From Hirundichthys speculiger (Eukaryota; Chordata; Actinopteri; Beloniformes; Exocoetidae): a DNA stretch of 64,000 bases. Below the pieces are notes generated by a model. It saw nothing but the letters and a program-made list of their open reading frames with translations. It did not search any database and was not told the origin of the DNA. The translations under genes were made by a program, and so were the position numbers. Shown in pieces: positions 1 through 13,600 of the stretch. Position 1 is the stretch's first letter; every line of letters begins with the position of its first letter. Where the stretch lies: positions 2,542,001 to 2,606,000 of the forward strand of contig JAGFBZ010002379.1 of the NCBI GenBank assembly GCA_018398805.1, read 5' to 3'.

Positions 1-968
1 TGTGTGAAAATGATGTCTTATCCTCCCTGAGCCACTTTTTCACAAATAGAGCCCCATGAATTCTGTCATTGTCATTGTGGAATATATTTGGGCAAACAGT
101 GTTGATAACTTGGACCTGACCTGACCAGCCCCAAATCATGATACTGTCACTGTCAAAGGGTCACAGTGCAGACCTTAGTTCCTTAGTTAAATCTTCTTTT
201 TTTACAATCCATGGGGGCAACAGAGAACTTTTTATGCGGCGATATCCAAACACAGAGATTTGTCAACGACATGAAGCAGCCGGATGAAATCAGTCTTATC
301 GCTGTCTCGCACTTTCTTGGATTTAGATCCGAAGGAAAAAAGTTGTGATGAGTCATTTTCTCCATCCCAAACACAAATCTGCCTAAAACGTCCTGTCTTA
401 TCTAACACACCACCAGCACATTTAATAAATGCCTGCAAAAACAGCGGCCGTGGTTGTTAATTTGTCTTTGAACAGCTCCAGATTTGTCTGGTTTTTAGAG
501 AGAAGTCAGCGGCAAAGCTGAGAAGGAAGAAGACACAATGGCTGGTTTTAATGAAGTTTCTGCAGGCCGCTCAAGAAATACCTGATTACATGCAATGACA
601 GCAAGATTCATTCTGGAAGAAACGCCATACTTCCTGACTATACGAGTGATAGAAGAGAGAAGTTATTTATGTCACAAAATATTTGCATGACAATGATATA
701 AATGACTGAGGACGGCATATTTCCCTGAAATATCATTCATATTCCCCAGACCTTCATTTTCATCACAGAATTTAAAAAAAAGAAGGATTGAGGAGTGTTA
801 TGCAGGCCCAGCTGTCATGTTCCAGGAGAGAATAAACAGATGCTGAAAAAGTTCCTGCGTGGACCCAAAGCAGAGCGGCAGGCCCTGCCCATATCTGCAG
901 TTACACAGTAATCTGAGCTTCAGCTGAGCGGGAGGAGCAACCCCGAGACCCGGCACAGTCACAGAGGG

Positions 969-988
969 GTGTGTGTGTGTGTGTGTGT
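969..988. repeat. (GT)10 microsatellite
   Basis: Perfect GT dinucleotide run upstream of METTL24 exon 1. Confidence 0.95.
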
Positions 989-1173
989 TGACGTGATGTG
1001 AGCTTGATAGAAAGAACAAGGAAAGCAAATTAAAGGGGCGTGTGTTGGGTAAAAGTGGGACTTGCGAGTGTGTGGAGGGAGTTCCCAAAGTTTTTAAAGT
1101 GTGCTGCACACATTGTAGTTCAGAGTCTGCTGGTAGAGCGTCAACATGCTTGTTAAGGTGCAAACTCACACCT

Positions 1174-1245
1174 GAGAAGAGAAGAGAAGAGAAGAGAAGA
1201 GAAGAGAAGAGAAGAGAAGAGAAGAGAAGAGAAGAGAAGAGAAGA
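1174..1245. repeat. (GAGAA)n pentanucleotide polypurine tract
   Basis: About 14 nearly perfect units of GAGAA over 72 bp, all purine on the + strand, ending 96 bp before the METTL24 start codon. A tract of this kind can form triplex DNA and is likely length-variable. Confidence 0.95.
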
Positions 1246-1341
1246 ATGGGGTAAACAATAAAGGTAATAAATGAGGCCAGACCTAAACTTCAAGTTGGGA
1301 TGATGGACTGAGGAGACCCAAAGAGACGGACAATTTAGTAG

Positions 1342-1680
1342 ATGGACATGTGCAGAGAGCGACTGAGCGTGGGATTGCTGCTGCGTTTGGGCATCGTGCT
1401 CACCACTGTGTGCCTGTGCATTCATGTTTACCTGGACACAGGTTGGCCGGCTGCCCTTGCACCTCTGGTTTTAGGACGTCCAGCCCAGTCTAATAAGAGC
1501 TGGGCTCAACACAGCAGACTGAAGCTGGTTTCTACACAAGAACGTGAGCAGAACAAAAGCATTAAAAGGAAAACATCTTATGTTGGCACTCCGAAGAAGG
1601 GCAGTTTAACTGAGAAGAGAGAAGAAGACAGAGAGGATGGTTTGCCACAGTGCTGCCCACCTCTCCACCCACGCAGAAAG
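1342..1680 (+). CDS. mettl24: METTL24 coding exon 1
   Basis: Encodes 113 residues and ends in phase 0 at a good donor (AAG|GTAAGA). ATG at 1342 is chosen because an in-frame TAG (1339-1341) touches it directly upstream, so the protein cannot start earlier. The only nearby alternative is the ATG at 1348 (third codon). Residues ~9-30 ([20 protein letters not shown]) form a hydrophobic signal-anchor-like stretch after a short basic start. The rest is basic and low-complexity and ends with a CCPP...RRK segment, like the human N-terminal region, which also ends in a Cys-Cys, Arg-rich stretch. Confidence 0.85.
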
Positions 1681-4600
1681 GTAAGATTAATATATCTGAA
1701 ACTTATTTGTTCTTAATTGGTCCGGAAACGACTCTTGAAAGGTTATCTGATCCTAAATCAGTGTTATAGTGAGTCACTGGCTTGAGGCTCAGTAATCCCA
1801 GGAGGGTGAACAAGGAAGAACAGGCAGCAGAATCAATGCATGTTCAAACAGCAATTGTCACTCCAGTTTCTTGCAGCACAAAGCTCTCTGTTTTTTGTTT
1901 GTTTGTGTTTTTTTTTTCTTTGACAAAATGCTCAGTTTAAACTGGCATAGATTTAACACAAACTACAGATCAAGTATAAAACTCTTGTATTATCTGCAGA
2001 CCAAGGGGCTTTTCAAACACAACGTCTTTTGAAGCAAACATGCCAGTTCACATACACAAATGTGTGCACACATGACCTCCACAGCCTTGACCCGGTCACC
2101 GGTAAAAGATCCACAAGAATACTAGGTAAACAAACCTTCACTTCGTTTTTCCCCTCTCTTTAAGCAGCTCGCCTTGATCCATCTCTGCCTTTCTTCTGTT
2201 GTCTTTATTTGTCATTTGATCCCTCCGCCCCTATCCAGCCATCCATCTCTCTCTATTCAACATCCACATACACACAACAAATGCACCTTTCCTTGCTCTT
2301 GAGTTTTTTCCTGTCCACTGCTCTTCCTAATTTTGTTTTTTGGGGGAGAACGAGCTTGTTTGCTTCCGTCTTTAAATCTTTTTTTTTTTTTAATGATTTG
2401 TTTATTAAGGAAAAACAACATGTACAGCAATGCTCGTAAAGGAGTACTATACAAACTTCCTCTTTTTTTAATTTTTTTTTAAACCCAAAAATTGCACAGC
2501 GTGAATATGTATAAAAAACAGCATAGGGTAGGTAAAAAAAAAAAAAATAAATAATAAAATAAAAGAAATTCTCAACAGTGCTGTATATACTAGATATGGG
2601 CATCTATATAAAAAATAAGTGTATGTATATAAATATGAATATATATACACACAAGTACACATACTTACACACCTATACATACAGATATCCATGTACATAC
2701 ACACATATATACACAAATGTACACAAGTGTATGTACATACACCCACACCTGCCTGTACATACTTATTTATACCCGTATAATGCACCTACCTACATACACA
2801 AACAGTAGCCATGTAAACAACAGAAATGAGTGACCAAAGTGGTCTCCCTCCCTCCCTTACATATCCACTCGGATCCCCATCTGCCCACCCACCCACCCCG
2901 CCCCAACCCATCGCCCACCCCACCCTCCACCCCCCACCCCAGCCCATGCACACACACACATACACACACACACGCACACATACAGTCAACCTTGCAGACT
3001 TTGTAGAATATTGGATGGGGATGGATAGTACGGCCAGAAATGCTCATCAGGAAGGCAAACTGGAAGATCAAGAAGACAGGTCAGCCGGCTTAAATAGACA
3101 GGTACATACAGAAAAGTGAGTAATCGATAGTTTCAGCCCGTGGGAAGTTGCACTAATTCATTGAAATGGTCTATGAAGGGTTGCCATGTGTCATAAAATT
3201 TCTTCCTTGAACCTCTCAATGTGTATTTTACTTTCTCAAGCTTCAAATAGAACATGACATCATTAAGCCATTGGACAGAAGAAGGGCTCCTGGCAGACTT
3301 CCAATGTAGTAGTATTACACGTCTAGCTAATAGGGAAGTGAATGCAATTATTTGGTTTTGTTTAACGGTAAGGGCTAACCCAACGTGGGGAGTTCCAAAG
3401 ATCGCAATAAGTGGACATGGTTCCAAACTGAAGCCAAGAACTGAAGATAAGGTGTTAAAAAACCTGCCCCAGTAGGATTGGAGAGCTGGACAATTGTAGA
3501 ACATGTGGCTCAAGTCGCAGGGAGTACGCTGGCATCTATTGCATTTATCCTCCACCTCCGGATATATTTCTGAGAGCCTAGATGTGGAGAAATGGGCTCT
3601 GTGCAACACTTTAAGCTGTATGAGGCTAAAGCGAGCACAGGATGTTGTAGAGTGTATTTTGTCAATAGCCTTATACCACCACAGGTCACAGAACTCCGTT
3701 CCCAACTCCTGCTCCCATTTTGCCCTAGCTTTGGTAGGAGCACTGTCGTTGAGCGACATGAGGACATTATAGACCCTAGAAATGGAGCCCCTTTGGAGAG
3801 GATTTAAAGTGAATAAGTCTACCCATGGCTGTTTGGGGGGAAGTAGGGGAAAGGAGGGGAACAGGGAGGACGCACAGTGTCTCAGTTGAAAATATCTGAA
3901 GAGATGGGACGGGGGGAGGCCAAAGGAAGAAGTTAAGTGAGAAAAGCTACAAAACAGACCCTCCACATACAGATCCTTAAAAGATTTGATGCCTCTACTA
4001 TACCAGAGAGAAAAGGTCGAATCTAAAGCTGAGGGGGGGAACAGATGATTATTACAGATTGGGGTCAAAACTGATGCCGAACAAAACTTAAAATGACGTC
4101 TAAATTGCTGCCAAATCCGTAAAGTGGTCACAACCACTGGATTGTCAGAGTATTTGCTATATTTCAAGGGTAGCGAGGAGTGGAGAAGGGCAGAGGGGGA
4201 AGATGATGTACAAAAGAGAGTCTCCAACCTGCACCAGGGAGTTTCAGGGGATTTAAGCCAGTAGATGATCTTGTGAATATGAGCGGACCAGTAATAATAC
4301 TGGAAAATAGGCAGCGCAACACCCCCGCTCAGTTTACAGCGCTGAAGCAAGGACTTGGAAATTCTGGGTGATTTGTTGCCCCACACGAAGGAGCCTATCA
4401 GTTGATCAAGATCCTTAAAAAATTTTTGTGACAGAAATAGTGGGATAGCTTGAAACAAATAGAGAAATTTAGGTAGTATGTTCATCTTCACGCTGTTAAC
4501 CCTGCCAATCAGTGAGAGCGGGAGGCTGCTCCATCTCTGAAAGTCAGACTTGGTCTTAGAGATAAGAGGGGCGAAGTTGGCTGAAAAAAGACCAGACATC

Positions 4601-7600
4601 GAACGGGTGACTTTAACACCAAGATACTTAAAGCCGGACGGGTTAACTGCGAAAGGTAGAGCCGAGTGGGGAATACTCAAGGCAGAGTCGTTTATGGGGA
4701 AGCATTCACTCTTTTGAAGATTTATTTTATACCCAGAGAAAGAACTAAAGTCGTCCAAAATTGACATAATGGCAGGGAGATCAGATAGAGGGTTGGTAAC
4801 AAATAACAGTAAGTCGTCTGCATATAAAAGCAATTTATGGTCGATTCCAGCCCGTACAACCCCAGTAAATAAGGTGGAGGACCTAAGCGCGATCGAGAGC
4901 GGCTCGATCGCCAGGGCGAACAGCAGGGGAGAGAGAGGGCAACCCTGGCGTGTCCCACGTGAGAGGGGGAAATACTCGGAGCAATTGTCATTGGTGTGTA
5001 TACTAGCCTGAGGAGAACTGTAGAGGAGACGAATCCATGATATGAATCTTTCCCCGAAGCCAAATTTCTTGAGTGCTGCAAAGAGGAACCTCCACTCCAC
5101 CCGGTCGAAGGCTTTTTCGGCATCGAGGGAGATTAAAATTTCAGGAGCAACAGCCTGGCTCTTAGAGTAGATCAAATCGAAGAGTGTGCGAGTGTTAAAA
5201 AACATATGCCTGCCCTTAATGAATCCAGTTTGTTCCTCCGATATTATATCTGGGAGCACTTTCTCCAAACGGGAGGCCAACAGCTTAGCCAGGACTTTAA
5301 CGTCCACGTTAAGGAGAGACAGGGGCCTGAATGAGCCACAGGAGGTTGGGTCTTTGTCCTTTTTCAAAAGCAAGATTATAGATGCCTGGGTTAAGGTAGG
5401 AGGCAAGGAGCCTGCGTTAAGTGACTCCTCGTACATAGACAGCAGTATTGGTGCCAGCTTCTCGTGAAACTTCCTGTAAAATTCAACACTGAATCCGTCA
5501 GGGCCTGGAGCTTTATTAGTCTGCATAGACTGGATCGCTTGGACCACCTCCTCTGAGGTAAGCGGGGCGTCCAGATCTAACACAGAGGCTGGGCTAATCT
5601 CTGGGGCCTGAACACCATCCATAAACGCTGTCATCCTAGAGGTATCTGAGGGAAATTCAGATTTGTACAGGGAAGAATAATACGTTTTGAAAGTATTATT
5701 GATATGTGTGGGGTTGGAGGTTAGATTACCGTACGGATCCTTAATTTGTGGGATGGCGCGAGAAGCTGCGTTGCGTTTCAGCTGGTGGGCGAGCAAGCGA
5801 CCCGATTTATCTCCCTGTTCATAATAATTGCTACGTGATTTCAGTAAAGTACGCTCCGCCTCCCGAGTGGAGATCAGGTCAAATTCGGACTGTAGGTTAA
5901 GCCGTTGTTTGTATAAATCGGGGGAAGGATTCAGAGAGTAGTCATGGTCTAGCTGTAAAATCTTCGAGGTGAGCTCCTGAAGCCTGGCTTTGTGCTCTTT
6001 ATTAGCGTGGGTAGCGAAAGAGATTATTTGTCCTCTAAGAAACGCTTTCAGCGCTTCCCAGAGTAGAGAGAAGGAGGTTGAATCGTTTTGATTAAAAGTA
6101 AGGAAGTCATCAATAGAGTTAGAAATAAATTCGTAGAATTTGTAGTCAGACAGTAGGAGAGGATTGAATCTCCAAAGTGGTGGGGCTTTAATATGGGAGG
6201 ATAATATAATATCTAGGTGTAGGGGGGCATGATCCGAAATGACAATGCTCGAATAGTCAGTGGAGCTTATGCTGGAAAGTAGAGAACGGTCTATAAAAAA
6301 ATAATCAATTCTAGAGTATGAGTGATGGACGTGGGAGAAAAAAGAAAAGGTTTTGGAAGTGGGATTTTGAAATCTCCATGGATCCACCAGACCACACTGT
6401 AACATAAAATCAGAAAAAGTTTTAGACATATTTGATTGGGGAATAGTACGAGAGCTAGAGCGGTCAAGAGCTGGGTTGATGACACAATTCAAATCGCCCC
6501 CAAAAAATGGGTAGATGGGAATCTAACAAAGGAATATTACTAAGTAGTGACTGAGCAAAATTAACATCGTCAAAATTAGGGGCATAAATGTTAATTAGTA
6601 GCACCGGGGTCTGAAATAGGGTTCCTGCTACTATTATATAACGGCCATTTTTATCTGCCATGACCCTAGAGGGGGAGAACTGTACAGCGCCACTGATAAG
6701 AATAGCCACACCTCTGGCCTTTGAGTTAAAGTCAGAGTGAAAAATCTTTGTGTATCGGGAAGACTGTAACCTGCGGTGGTCATTGTTCTTTAGGTGAGTC
6801 TCCTGTAGAAAGACAATGTCTGCCCTTAAACGCTTGAGACGACGTGTAAATACTCTGGACCTCTTGATTGGATTGCCCATACCCTTAATGTTCCATGTCA
6901 AAAATCTAACAGTTGTACCTGTACCTGGAGAGCTGCGGTTGGAGTTACGACTAGCCATTCAAGTGTACTGAAACATAGTGATAGCACAAATGTTTAAGAC
7001 TAACGTGAAGATCCACCAATCCATCCCCATCCACACGCTCACAGACACATTCACACACACATCCAGACCCAACCCGTATTACCCAGACCCCCCTACCCGC
7101 CCCGACCCCCCTCCCCCCCACACCCGTAGTCTCCCTGCCCCAGCAGCGAAGACTGCAGTGTATATGAACTAGGAAAGCCGCTTGTGAAACTAGGATACAA
7201 ACGACTTGTTGACTAAGCTAAGCTAGTGGAGTCCCGTAGACCAGTTGCCATCGGGGAAATACAGAGTAAAAATTTAAGTAGATCAATGAGAGCCCTGTAT
7301 ACAGTATATTTAAACACAGTAAAATACTATCAATACTATTAAAGTGCGCATATTCAAAACCGGCGCTAAGACTAATCGATCCCTCTGGTGAGTTGTAAAC
7401 ATTAATGAAATAATTATAGGTCTAACAAACTGTATATAAGGACACAATCAACATTACCTGCGCATATAAACAGCATACAAAATGTAAAAGGGAACCGTAT
7501 TTAGCATGTAAACAGTTGAGCAGGTATGCAAAACTCTTATATTATCAAAAAGAGAGAAAAAAAAAAAAAAAAAAGGGCAGAGCATTCATCCTTTAAGTTT

Positions 7601-10600
7601 ATAACATAATAACATGTCAAAAGCTCTGACATGAGTATCAAAACGAAAGCCGTCTTTAAATCTTTAACAACTGAAAGCAACCGGAGAAAGCGCTGAACAG
7701 CAGTACTGAGTTTTCAGGGCCACAGAAGTGACTGCAGGGCTATCATAGCACAATTTGAGATGAACACTTGCGCGCCATCAATATTACACAACTCCATATG
7801 CTCAATCTCCCTGAATTTCAACTTAAGGTTTGTCTCCTAAGATGGCCTGGAGGGGCCTGGATGAAAATTGCTCACCATGTGCTGTCCTTTTTTTTTTTTT
7901 GTTTTAATTTTCTGCCTCTCTCCTCCATTTCTCTCCCTTCAGGCCCTTTGGAATCACTCTAACTCTTTTGCTGTGTCATGTTCCCACTCTCATCCTCCCT
8001 CTTGCTTTTTCCTTCTTTCCTGTCATTCCCAATTTAAGACTTTAGACTCCACTCCCACCTCTCATCCATATTCTTCTCATTCCCAGATTTCTCTTTTTGC
8101 CAAATATTAATGAAGATTAAATATGAAATAACAGTCTGGAAAGCAGGGATGTTGTTCTGCATGGAGGGTAGCAGGGACAATGTAAAGGATTTAGGGGGAA
8201 AAAAAAAAATAAATGAAGGTTAAAAAGCTTTAAAACCTAAAGCCTGCGAGGCTGATTTTTGTTTAGAAACAAAAAAGAAAGACAGCTTCGGGAAAATATT
8301 AAGCACAACCATGCAATTATGCACAAAATTGTGGCATTATGTCATTTTAACCTGATGACATACATAAGAATTCTCCCCCTACATAGTCTGTAAATCTTTA
8401 TTGCTGTTGCAGAGCTAAACATTTTAGCATAGGGGTTAATGGAACCTCAAGTGGTAGTTTGAGACACTGCAGGTTTTGCAACTTCTGTGTTGATGGCAGA
8501 TTAGCAAGCCGGATGTAGCCCCCTGAGTAGCTGAACTGCAAATATTGACATCCGTTTTTCTCTGCACTTTCAGAGCTCCTCTTTCATATTTGAAATGTTA
8601 GTGATAATCTTAGATAATATGTATAATCATTTGTGCGTTCAGTTGCACATGTACAGTGTATGAGTAATGGTGGTGGTGGTAACATAAAAAAAAGAACTAA
8701 ACCCCCGAATGCTGTTGGCAGCTTAAAGGTGGAATAAGTAATAATTTCAAGAAGCACTTTTGGATTTACATTCTGATGAGAAATCATTAGTGAAATGTTC
8801 TGAGATTAATATGGAAACATCTATCTGTGGAGGCTGGGGCACTATCTGTGGTAATTACATGCACTCATCTCGTGCATAGCGGGTGCACAACTCTGGTGCA
8901 AGTGTGAAGGTAGATGTGCAGGTTGGGAATGGCATTAGCTAAAAAAGAAAGTCTGTAGTCCAGATGAAAAAAAAAAACACTGGATGCTGCTTAAAGAAAA
9001 AGGACCATTAATATTAGTGAGGCATGTGTTCAAAAGCAAGAATTGAAGGGACTGAAGAGTGATGCCTTGTTGCCATATTTCTGTTGGACAGGGAATGTTC
9101 CTTTTACCCTTTCACATATTCCACATATTTCAGGTGGTCTGATGGTTTGCCACTCAGATGAAAGATGCAGGAAACCCTGTGTGTCCCTGTCTTGCCGTCA
9201 GAGTATCTGCCTGTGCCGAATGCTGACATAAGTTACGTTACACCTGTAGCCACAGTGGTTTGCTGGTATCAGGACAGGAATGTCAAATAAATCGTTAGCT
9301 ACCTATACCGATAATGAGCAGAAATGAAACACAGCTGCTTATGAGGAGGCAGGTAATGAGACTCAGCTGGGAAGAACAGGTGCGGCTGATGGCTGATGAG
9401 GTGTGGCCAGAGAGTGGAAATTTCCACCCCAGCAGCAGAACTGCAGAGAGGATTGTGACAATATAGCTACAGCCACCAAATGAGTGTGGCAGGTGAATGA
9501 GTGAATCAGTTGGTAGAGTGGGTCGTCCAGTCACTGGAAGGTTGCCGTCCGTTCCAACTCCATTGTCCCAAGTGTGTCCTTGGGAGAATGAAAGGCCATT
9601 CACCCAAATATCTTTAAAGGAGGATGGTGTTTCACTCTGGCTGTGCAAGTTCAAATTCAAGTGTTTTGGAAGGAAGAAGCTGAGCATTTTGGCTGTATAC
9701 TTTCAAAATTGAACTTGTTCTTACAAATTTTCCTAGAAATCCCCTGCTCCACCTTTAATAGAAAAGAAGTTAGTTTTCTGCAGCATTGTGCAACACCAAG
9801 CTGTTGTTTTTGTGTTTATTTATTAAATATTGTCACCCCTTGTTAACATTTTTTAATATAAGGTTCATTTTTCCCTCATAACGCCTCCCATCAGTAGGTC
9901 AGGAAGTTGCTGAAATAAATAATGTCTATGATTCAGTAGTATAAAAAATATTGATTACTGTGAGTTTATCATCTGTTTGTAGTGTTATACATGGAAAATG
10001 TGAATCTGCCCCACTGCCACTCCATAAAATTAGACTTCTGGTGACCTCTTGGCTACTGAAGAGCAATCATCACATACATACGTGCACATGTCTTTACAAA
10101 AAGACCCTTAGAAAGAAAAATTGTGCACCTGTGGATTCAATGTCAAATGCCTATCAAAAATATGCAGCCCAAGAAATTAGTACTCGATGAAGAAAAGAGT
10201 CTTCAAGAATGTCAAACTTTCCTCACAGGATCCTCAGGAACCTCCTGAAGCTGTATGATGCACAACAATCCAAAAGAGGTTATACAAATTTGACGTTAAT
10301 GGGATGAATGCCAGGAAAAGAGCTGTTTAGTTTTTCCCAATAATAGCCTCAGGGGCAGGGTAGCCTGCCGTCACCGAGTCAGCTATGAATTCGGCTTCAT
10401 ACTAAGGAGTGAGGCCATGTGTCTGGAGGCTGAACAAGACCTCTCAACAGGATAATGATCCTCTGCATACTTGGCAGAATAACGAGGCAGCACTAATAAA
10501 AAAATAATAAAAATAAGAAGTCAAACATGTTGCAGTTGTATTTCTGTGCAGAGAACAAAAAAAAAAAAGAAAAAACTGCTGGATGCAAAATGCCTGGAAG

Positions 10601-13600
10601 GTGTTATTTCAGATAAAGGGGGCAATGCTAGCTTTTGAAGTAAAGAGTGAACTTACTTTTTTCAAAGAGGACTATTAAGTGTCTCATATTTCTGTTGAAT
10701 GAGTGATGAAAGATAACTGTGATGTTATTCAACATATTATTACTTGATTGTGTACAAATATGGAGCTTTTTGAGTCTCTGTCCTGCTTCAAACACACAGA
10801 GAAGTGCATAGCTTTCTAACAGACACCCTTCACATCACTATTGAACATTTCTACCTTCACAGCAGTTGACTGGTTAATGGCATTTTGACTGCACAGCACA
10901 GAAGCAAAAGGTGCAACACGGTGCTGCTTCTCCACAAATACAACACCAGCTGATCTGCTCTAGGCAAAAATCTTTAAAGGTTAAGGATTTTCAGCTTCGA
11001 ACAGAAGGCCAGAAATAATTTGCAACAAAGTCGTGTAGAAAGGTGACAGAAGAGACTGTTGCTGACAAATTTTGTCTCACCTAATAAAAAGTGTGTGCAT
11101 CTGTGTGTTTGAGCATGACTGCCCCTGGGGCTGTTTTAGTAATAACCAAGCTCAAGGAAATCTATTCCCTTAGCTGTCAGACATCCAAAGAAATACACAC
11201 CCATCTTCTTTCATCATTTACCTCGCACAGGCTTTGCGCCTGGGAAAAGAAGACATGGTAAATTATAGACGGACGTGAAATGTGTTGGACCAAACAACAA
11301 CAGCAGGGTAGGAGGAAGAGTAAAGCAACAATAGAGCCGACACTGCACCGATGACTCCAATGGCATTTGCACGGTGAAAAAAAAAAAAAGAGACTACAGT
11401 CTTGAAGTCACAGTGACACACAAAATCTCTAGCTACACACTCCAGTGAAGTTCAATCTGTCTGACTGGAGCACTCTTCTGAAGAAGAAAGAGCTGCTGGC
11501 AGCTCAATAGGTCACCAAGAGTCACCACATGACATCATATTTTAAATTACTTTGACTCTCAAATCTGTTTCGCTGTCACTTACTGCCAGTGGCGGCAGGG
11601 GATGTGAAGCCTCTGTGTCAGCTGGAAAACAGAGGCATGTTGTTGAAATTAAGTTTTTGAAATATTTCTGCAAGTAAAAGTAAAAAGTGAATCTTCACAG
11701 GACCACTAAAGGTTGACTTATGCCTCTACGTAGTAACTATGCTCATTCTTAGCTATTTAGCTCTCATTAGCTATTTTAACTCGGCTTAACTACGATGCTA
11801 ATTAATATTACTTTACTTTCATTCTGATCAACTCTGTCTGTCTCATTTCAAATGTTTCTTCTGAAAAAACATCCAAAATGAGTGCTGCCAGACTAGCCAG
11901 CATCCGGCCTGCTGCTCATGGGACTACGTTGCTCATAGTCACCTGCAGGTTGGGTAAGCCTACGGGTGTAGCTCACAGTTTGCGAGCTGAAACGACTGTG
12001 GTTCTGCGCTGACCTCTGCTACGTTGTGTTTCAGTTCTGCCACCACTTGTTTTGGGTGTTACTGGTTAGCTGGCCTCTTAGTGAACTTGGAGGTGTCACG
12101 TTTTTTTTGTAAGGAGGACCCAAAATGCAGGAGTGCAGGCAGTTAGGGAAATGAACAGAAGGGAAGTGAAGGTAGACACCACAAGGACAATGCAGACCTT
12201 CAACGTAAAACAGGAAACAAGGTAGACAAGAGACAGGGGAGTTGAGAACAAACAAAAAAAAGACCGCAGAGAATGAAAAGGAAAACAAAGAAGGGATGTC
12301 ATGGCCAGCCCACGCCATGACAGGAAGGGTCCTGAAGTGATCTAAGGTGAGCAAGAGCCCCAGCAGCTGGTGTCCTCTGGTTAGCCATGGCTATCAGCCT
12401 TCAAATAGAAATAAAAGTTACTGCTTTAGCTGGCTTTGCTTTGCTTCTTAACATTCCCAGACCCACCCAAAACTAGTCACAGCTGTCTCTCAGCGTTAAT
12501 TAATCTGAGGGTCAGTTAAGCACAAATATTATCCATCCAACCATCTGTCAGCCTGATTCTTTTGTTGGAAGCTCATGAACAGCCCAGATAAATCTTCAGG
12601 TCAGAAACAGAGCATTTATTATGGTCACAGGTAAAGCAAGGCAGCACTGGACTCAAGGTGAACAGAGTGTCTCCGGAAAACAGTTCACGGTTATCTTCCT
12701 GGGCTGGGCCTGTCCTGTACAGAGTTTGGACTCATACACAACCAAATGGAAGTGGCCAGTCACTAGTGACGTAAACAGGCCAACCACCATCCACATCGTT
12801 TTCTTGGAATAAGATAAACAATCTGTGTGAATGTTGTTTCAGGCCTGTATCTAATGGAAACTGATCTTATCTTGCAGTTCCTCCTCAAGGTCATATTATG
12901 AGCTCAGTGAAACAAGCAAGGGTTCAGTGGAAACTACTGAATAGCCTTAAAGCAAAATCAATTATAACTTATCAAAGGTTTTGCTTATCCGCAATCGGGT
13001 GGCGGAGAAAGCAGCAGCAGCTTGAGCAAAGAGAACCAGACCTCCCTCTTCCTAGCTGCCTCCTTCAGCTCTTCTGAGAGGACACCAAGGCACTCCCAGG
13101 CCAGCCTCGGAGATGTTGCCTCTCCAGTGTCTCCTGGGTCGTGGTCTTCTCCCAGTTGGACATGCCCTGAACACCTCTCCTGGGAGGAGTCCAGGAGACA
13201 TCCTGACCAGATGCCCGAACCGCCTCAACTGGCTCCTCTCGATGTGGAGTCTCTCCCAGATGACTGAACTTCTCACCACTAACCTCTAAGAGAGAGTCCA
13301 GCTACCCTGCGGAGAAAACTAATTTTAGCCGCTTGTATACGCAATCTCATTCTTTCGGTCACTACCCACAATTCATGACCATAGGTGAGGGTTTGGAACA
13401 AAGATTGACTGGGAAACACAGAGCCTTGCCTTTTGACTCAGCTCTCTCTTCACCACAACAGGTACAGAGTCCACACAGCAGATGCCGCTCCAATCCACCT
13501 GTTGATCTTCTGCTCCGTTCTTCCATCACTCATGAACAAGACCCCAGGATACTTAAACTCCTCCACGTCAGTCAGAATCTCACTCCCAACCCGGAGGAGG

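Larger units (their letters stand above)
1..1341. other. METTL24 upstream and 5' UTR region
   Basis: No convincing exon. Contains a (GT)10 run at 969-988 and a 72-bp GAGAA polypurine tract at 1174-1245. No clear TATA box or CpG island was seen near 1342; the transcription start is not determinable by eye. If the transcript starts before 1246 there is a minimal upstream ORF (ATG GGG TAA, 1246-1254). Confidence 0.5.
2382..7649 (-). mobile_element. L1/Tx1-type non-LTR retrotransposon, nearly intact, inserted in METTL24 intron 1
   Basis: A 5268-bp insertion flanked by a perfect 16-bp duplication. On the - strand it has a ~690-bp 5' leader (6959-7649), an endonuclease-reverse transcriptase frame (6958-3133) broken by a single frameshift near 6500, a ~740-bp 3' UTR with a G-rich tract and ATAC-rich repeats, an AATAAA (2401-2406 as TTTATT) and a poly(A) tail (2382-2391). 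No ORF1 is visible. The perfect duplication and 3.3 kb of open RT frame argue for a fairly recent insertion. The clade is judged from the L1-like endonuclease and the C-terminal Cys/His motif. Confidence 0.93.

Noticed and set aside
2578..3119. Overlapping ORFs on both strands rich in Tyr/Thr/His/Pro
   Set aside because: Produced by ATAC, CA and C-rich low-complexity sequence in the LINE 3' UTR.
13022..13267. 81-codon + strand ORF
   Set aside because: Antisense of the decayed LINE reverse transcriptase end; no independent coding signal.
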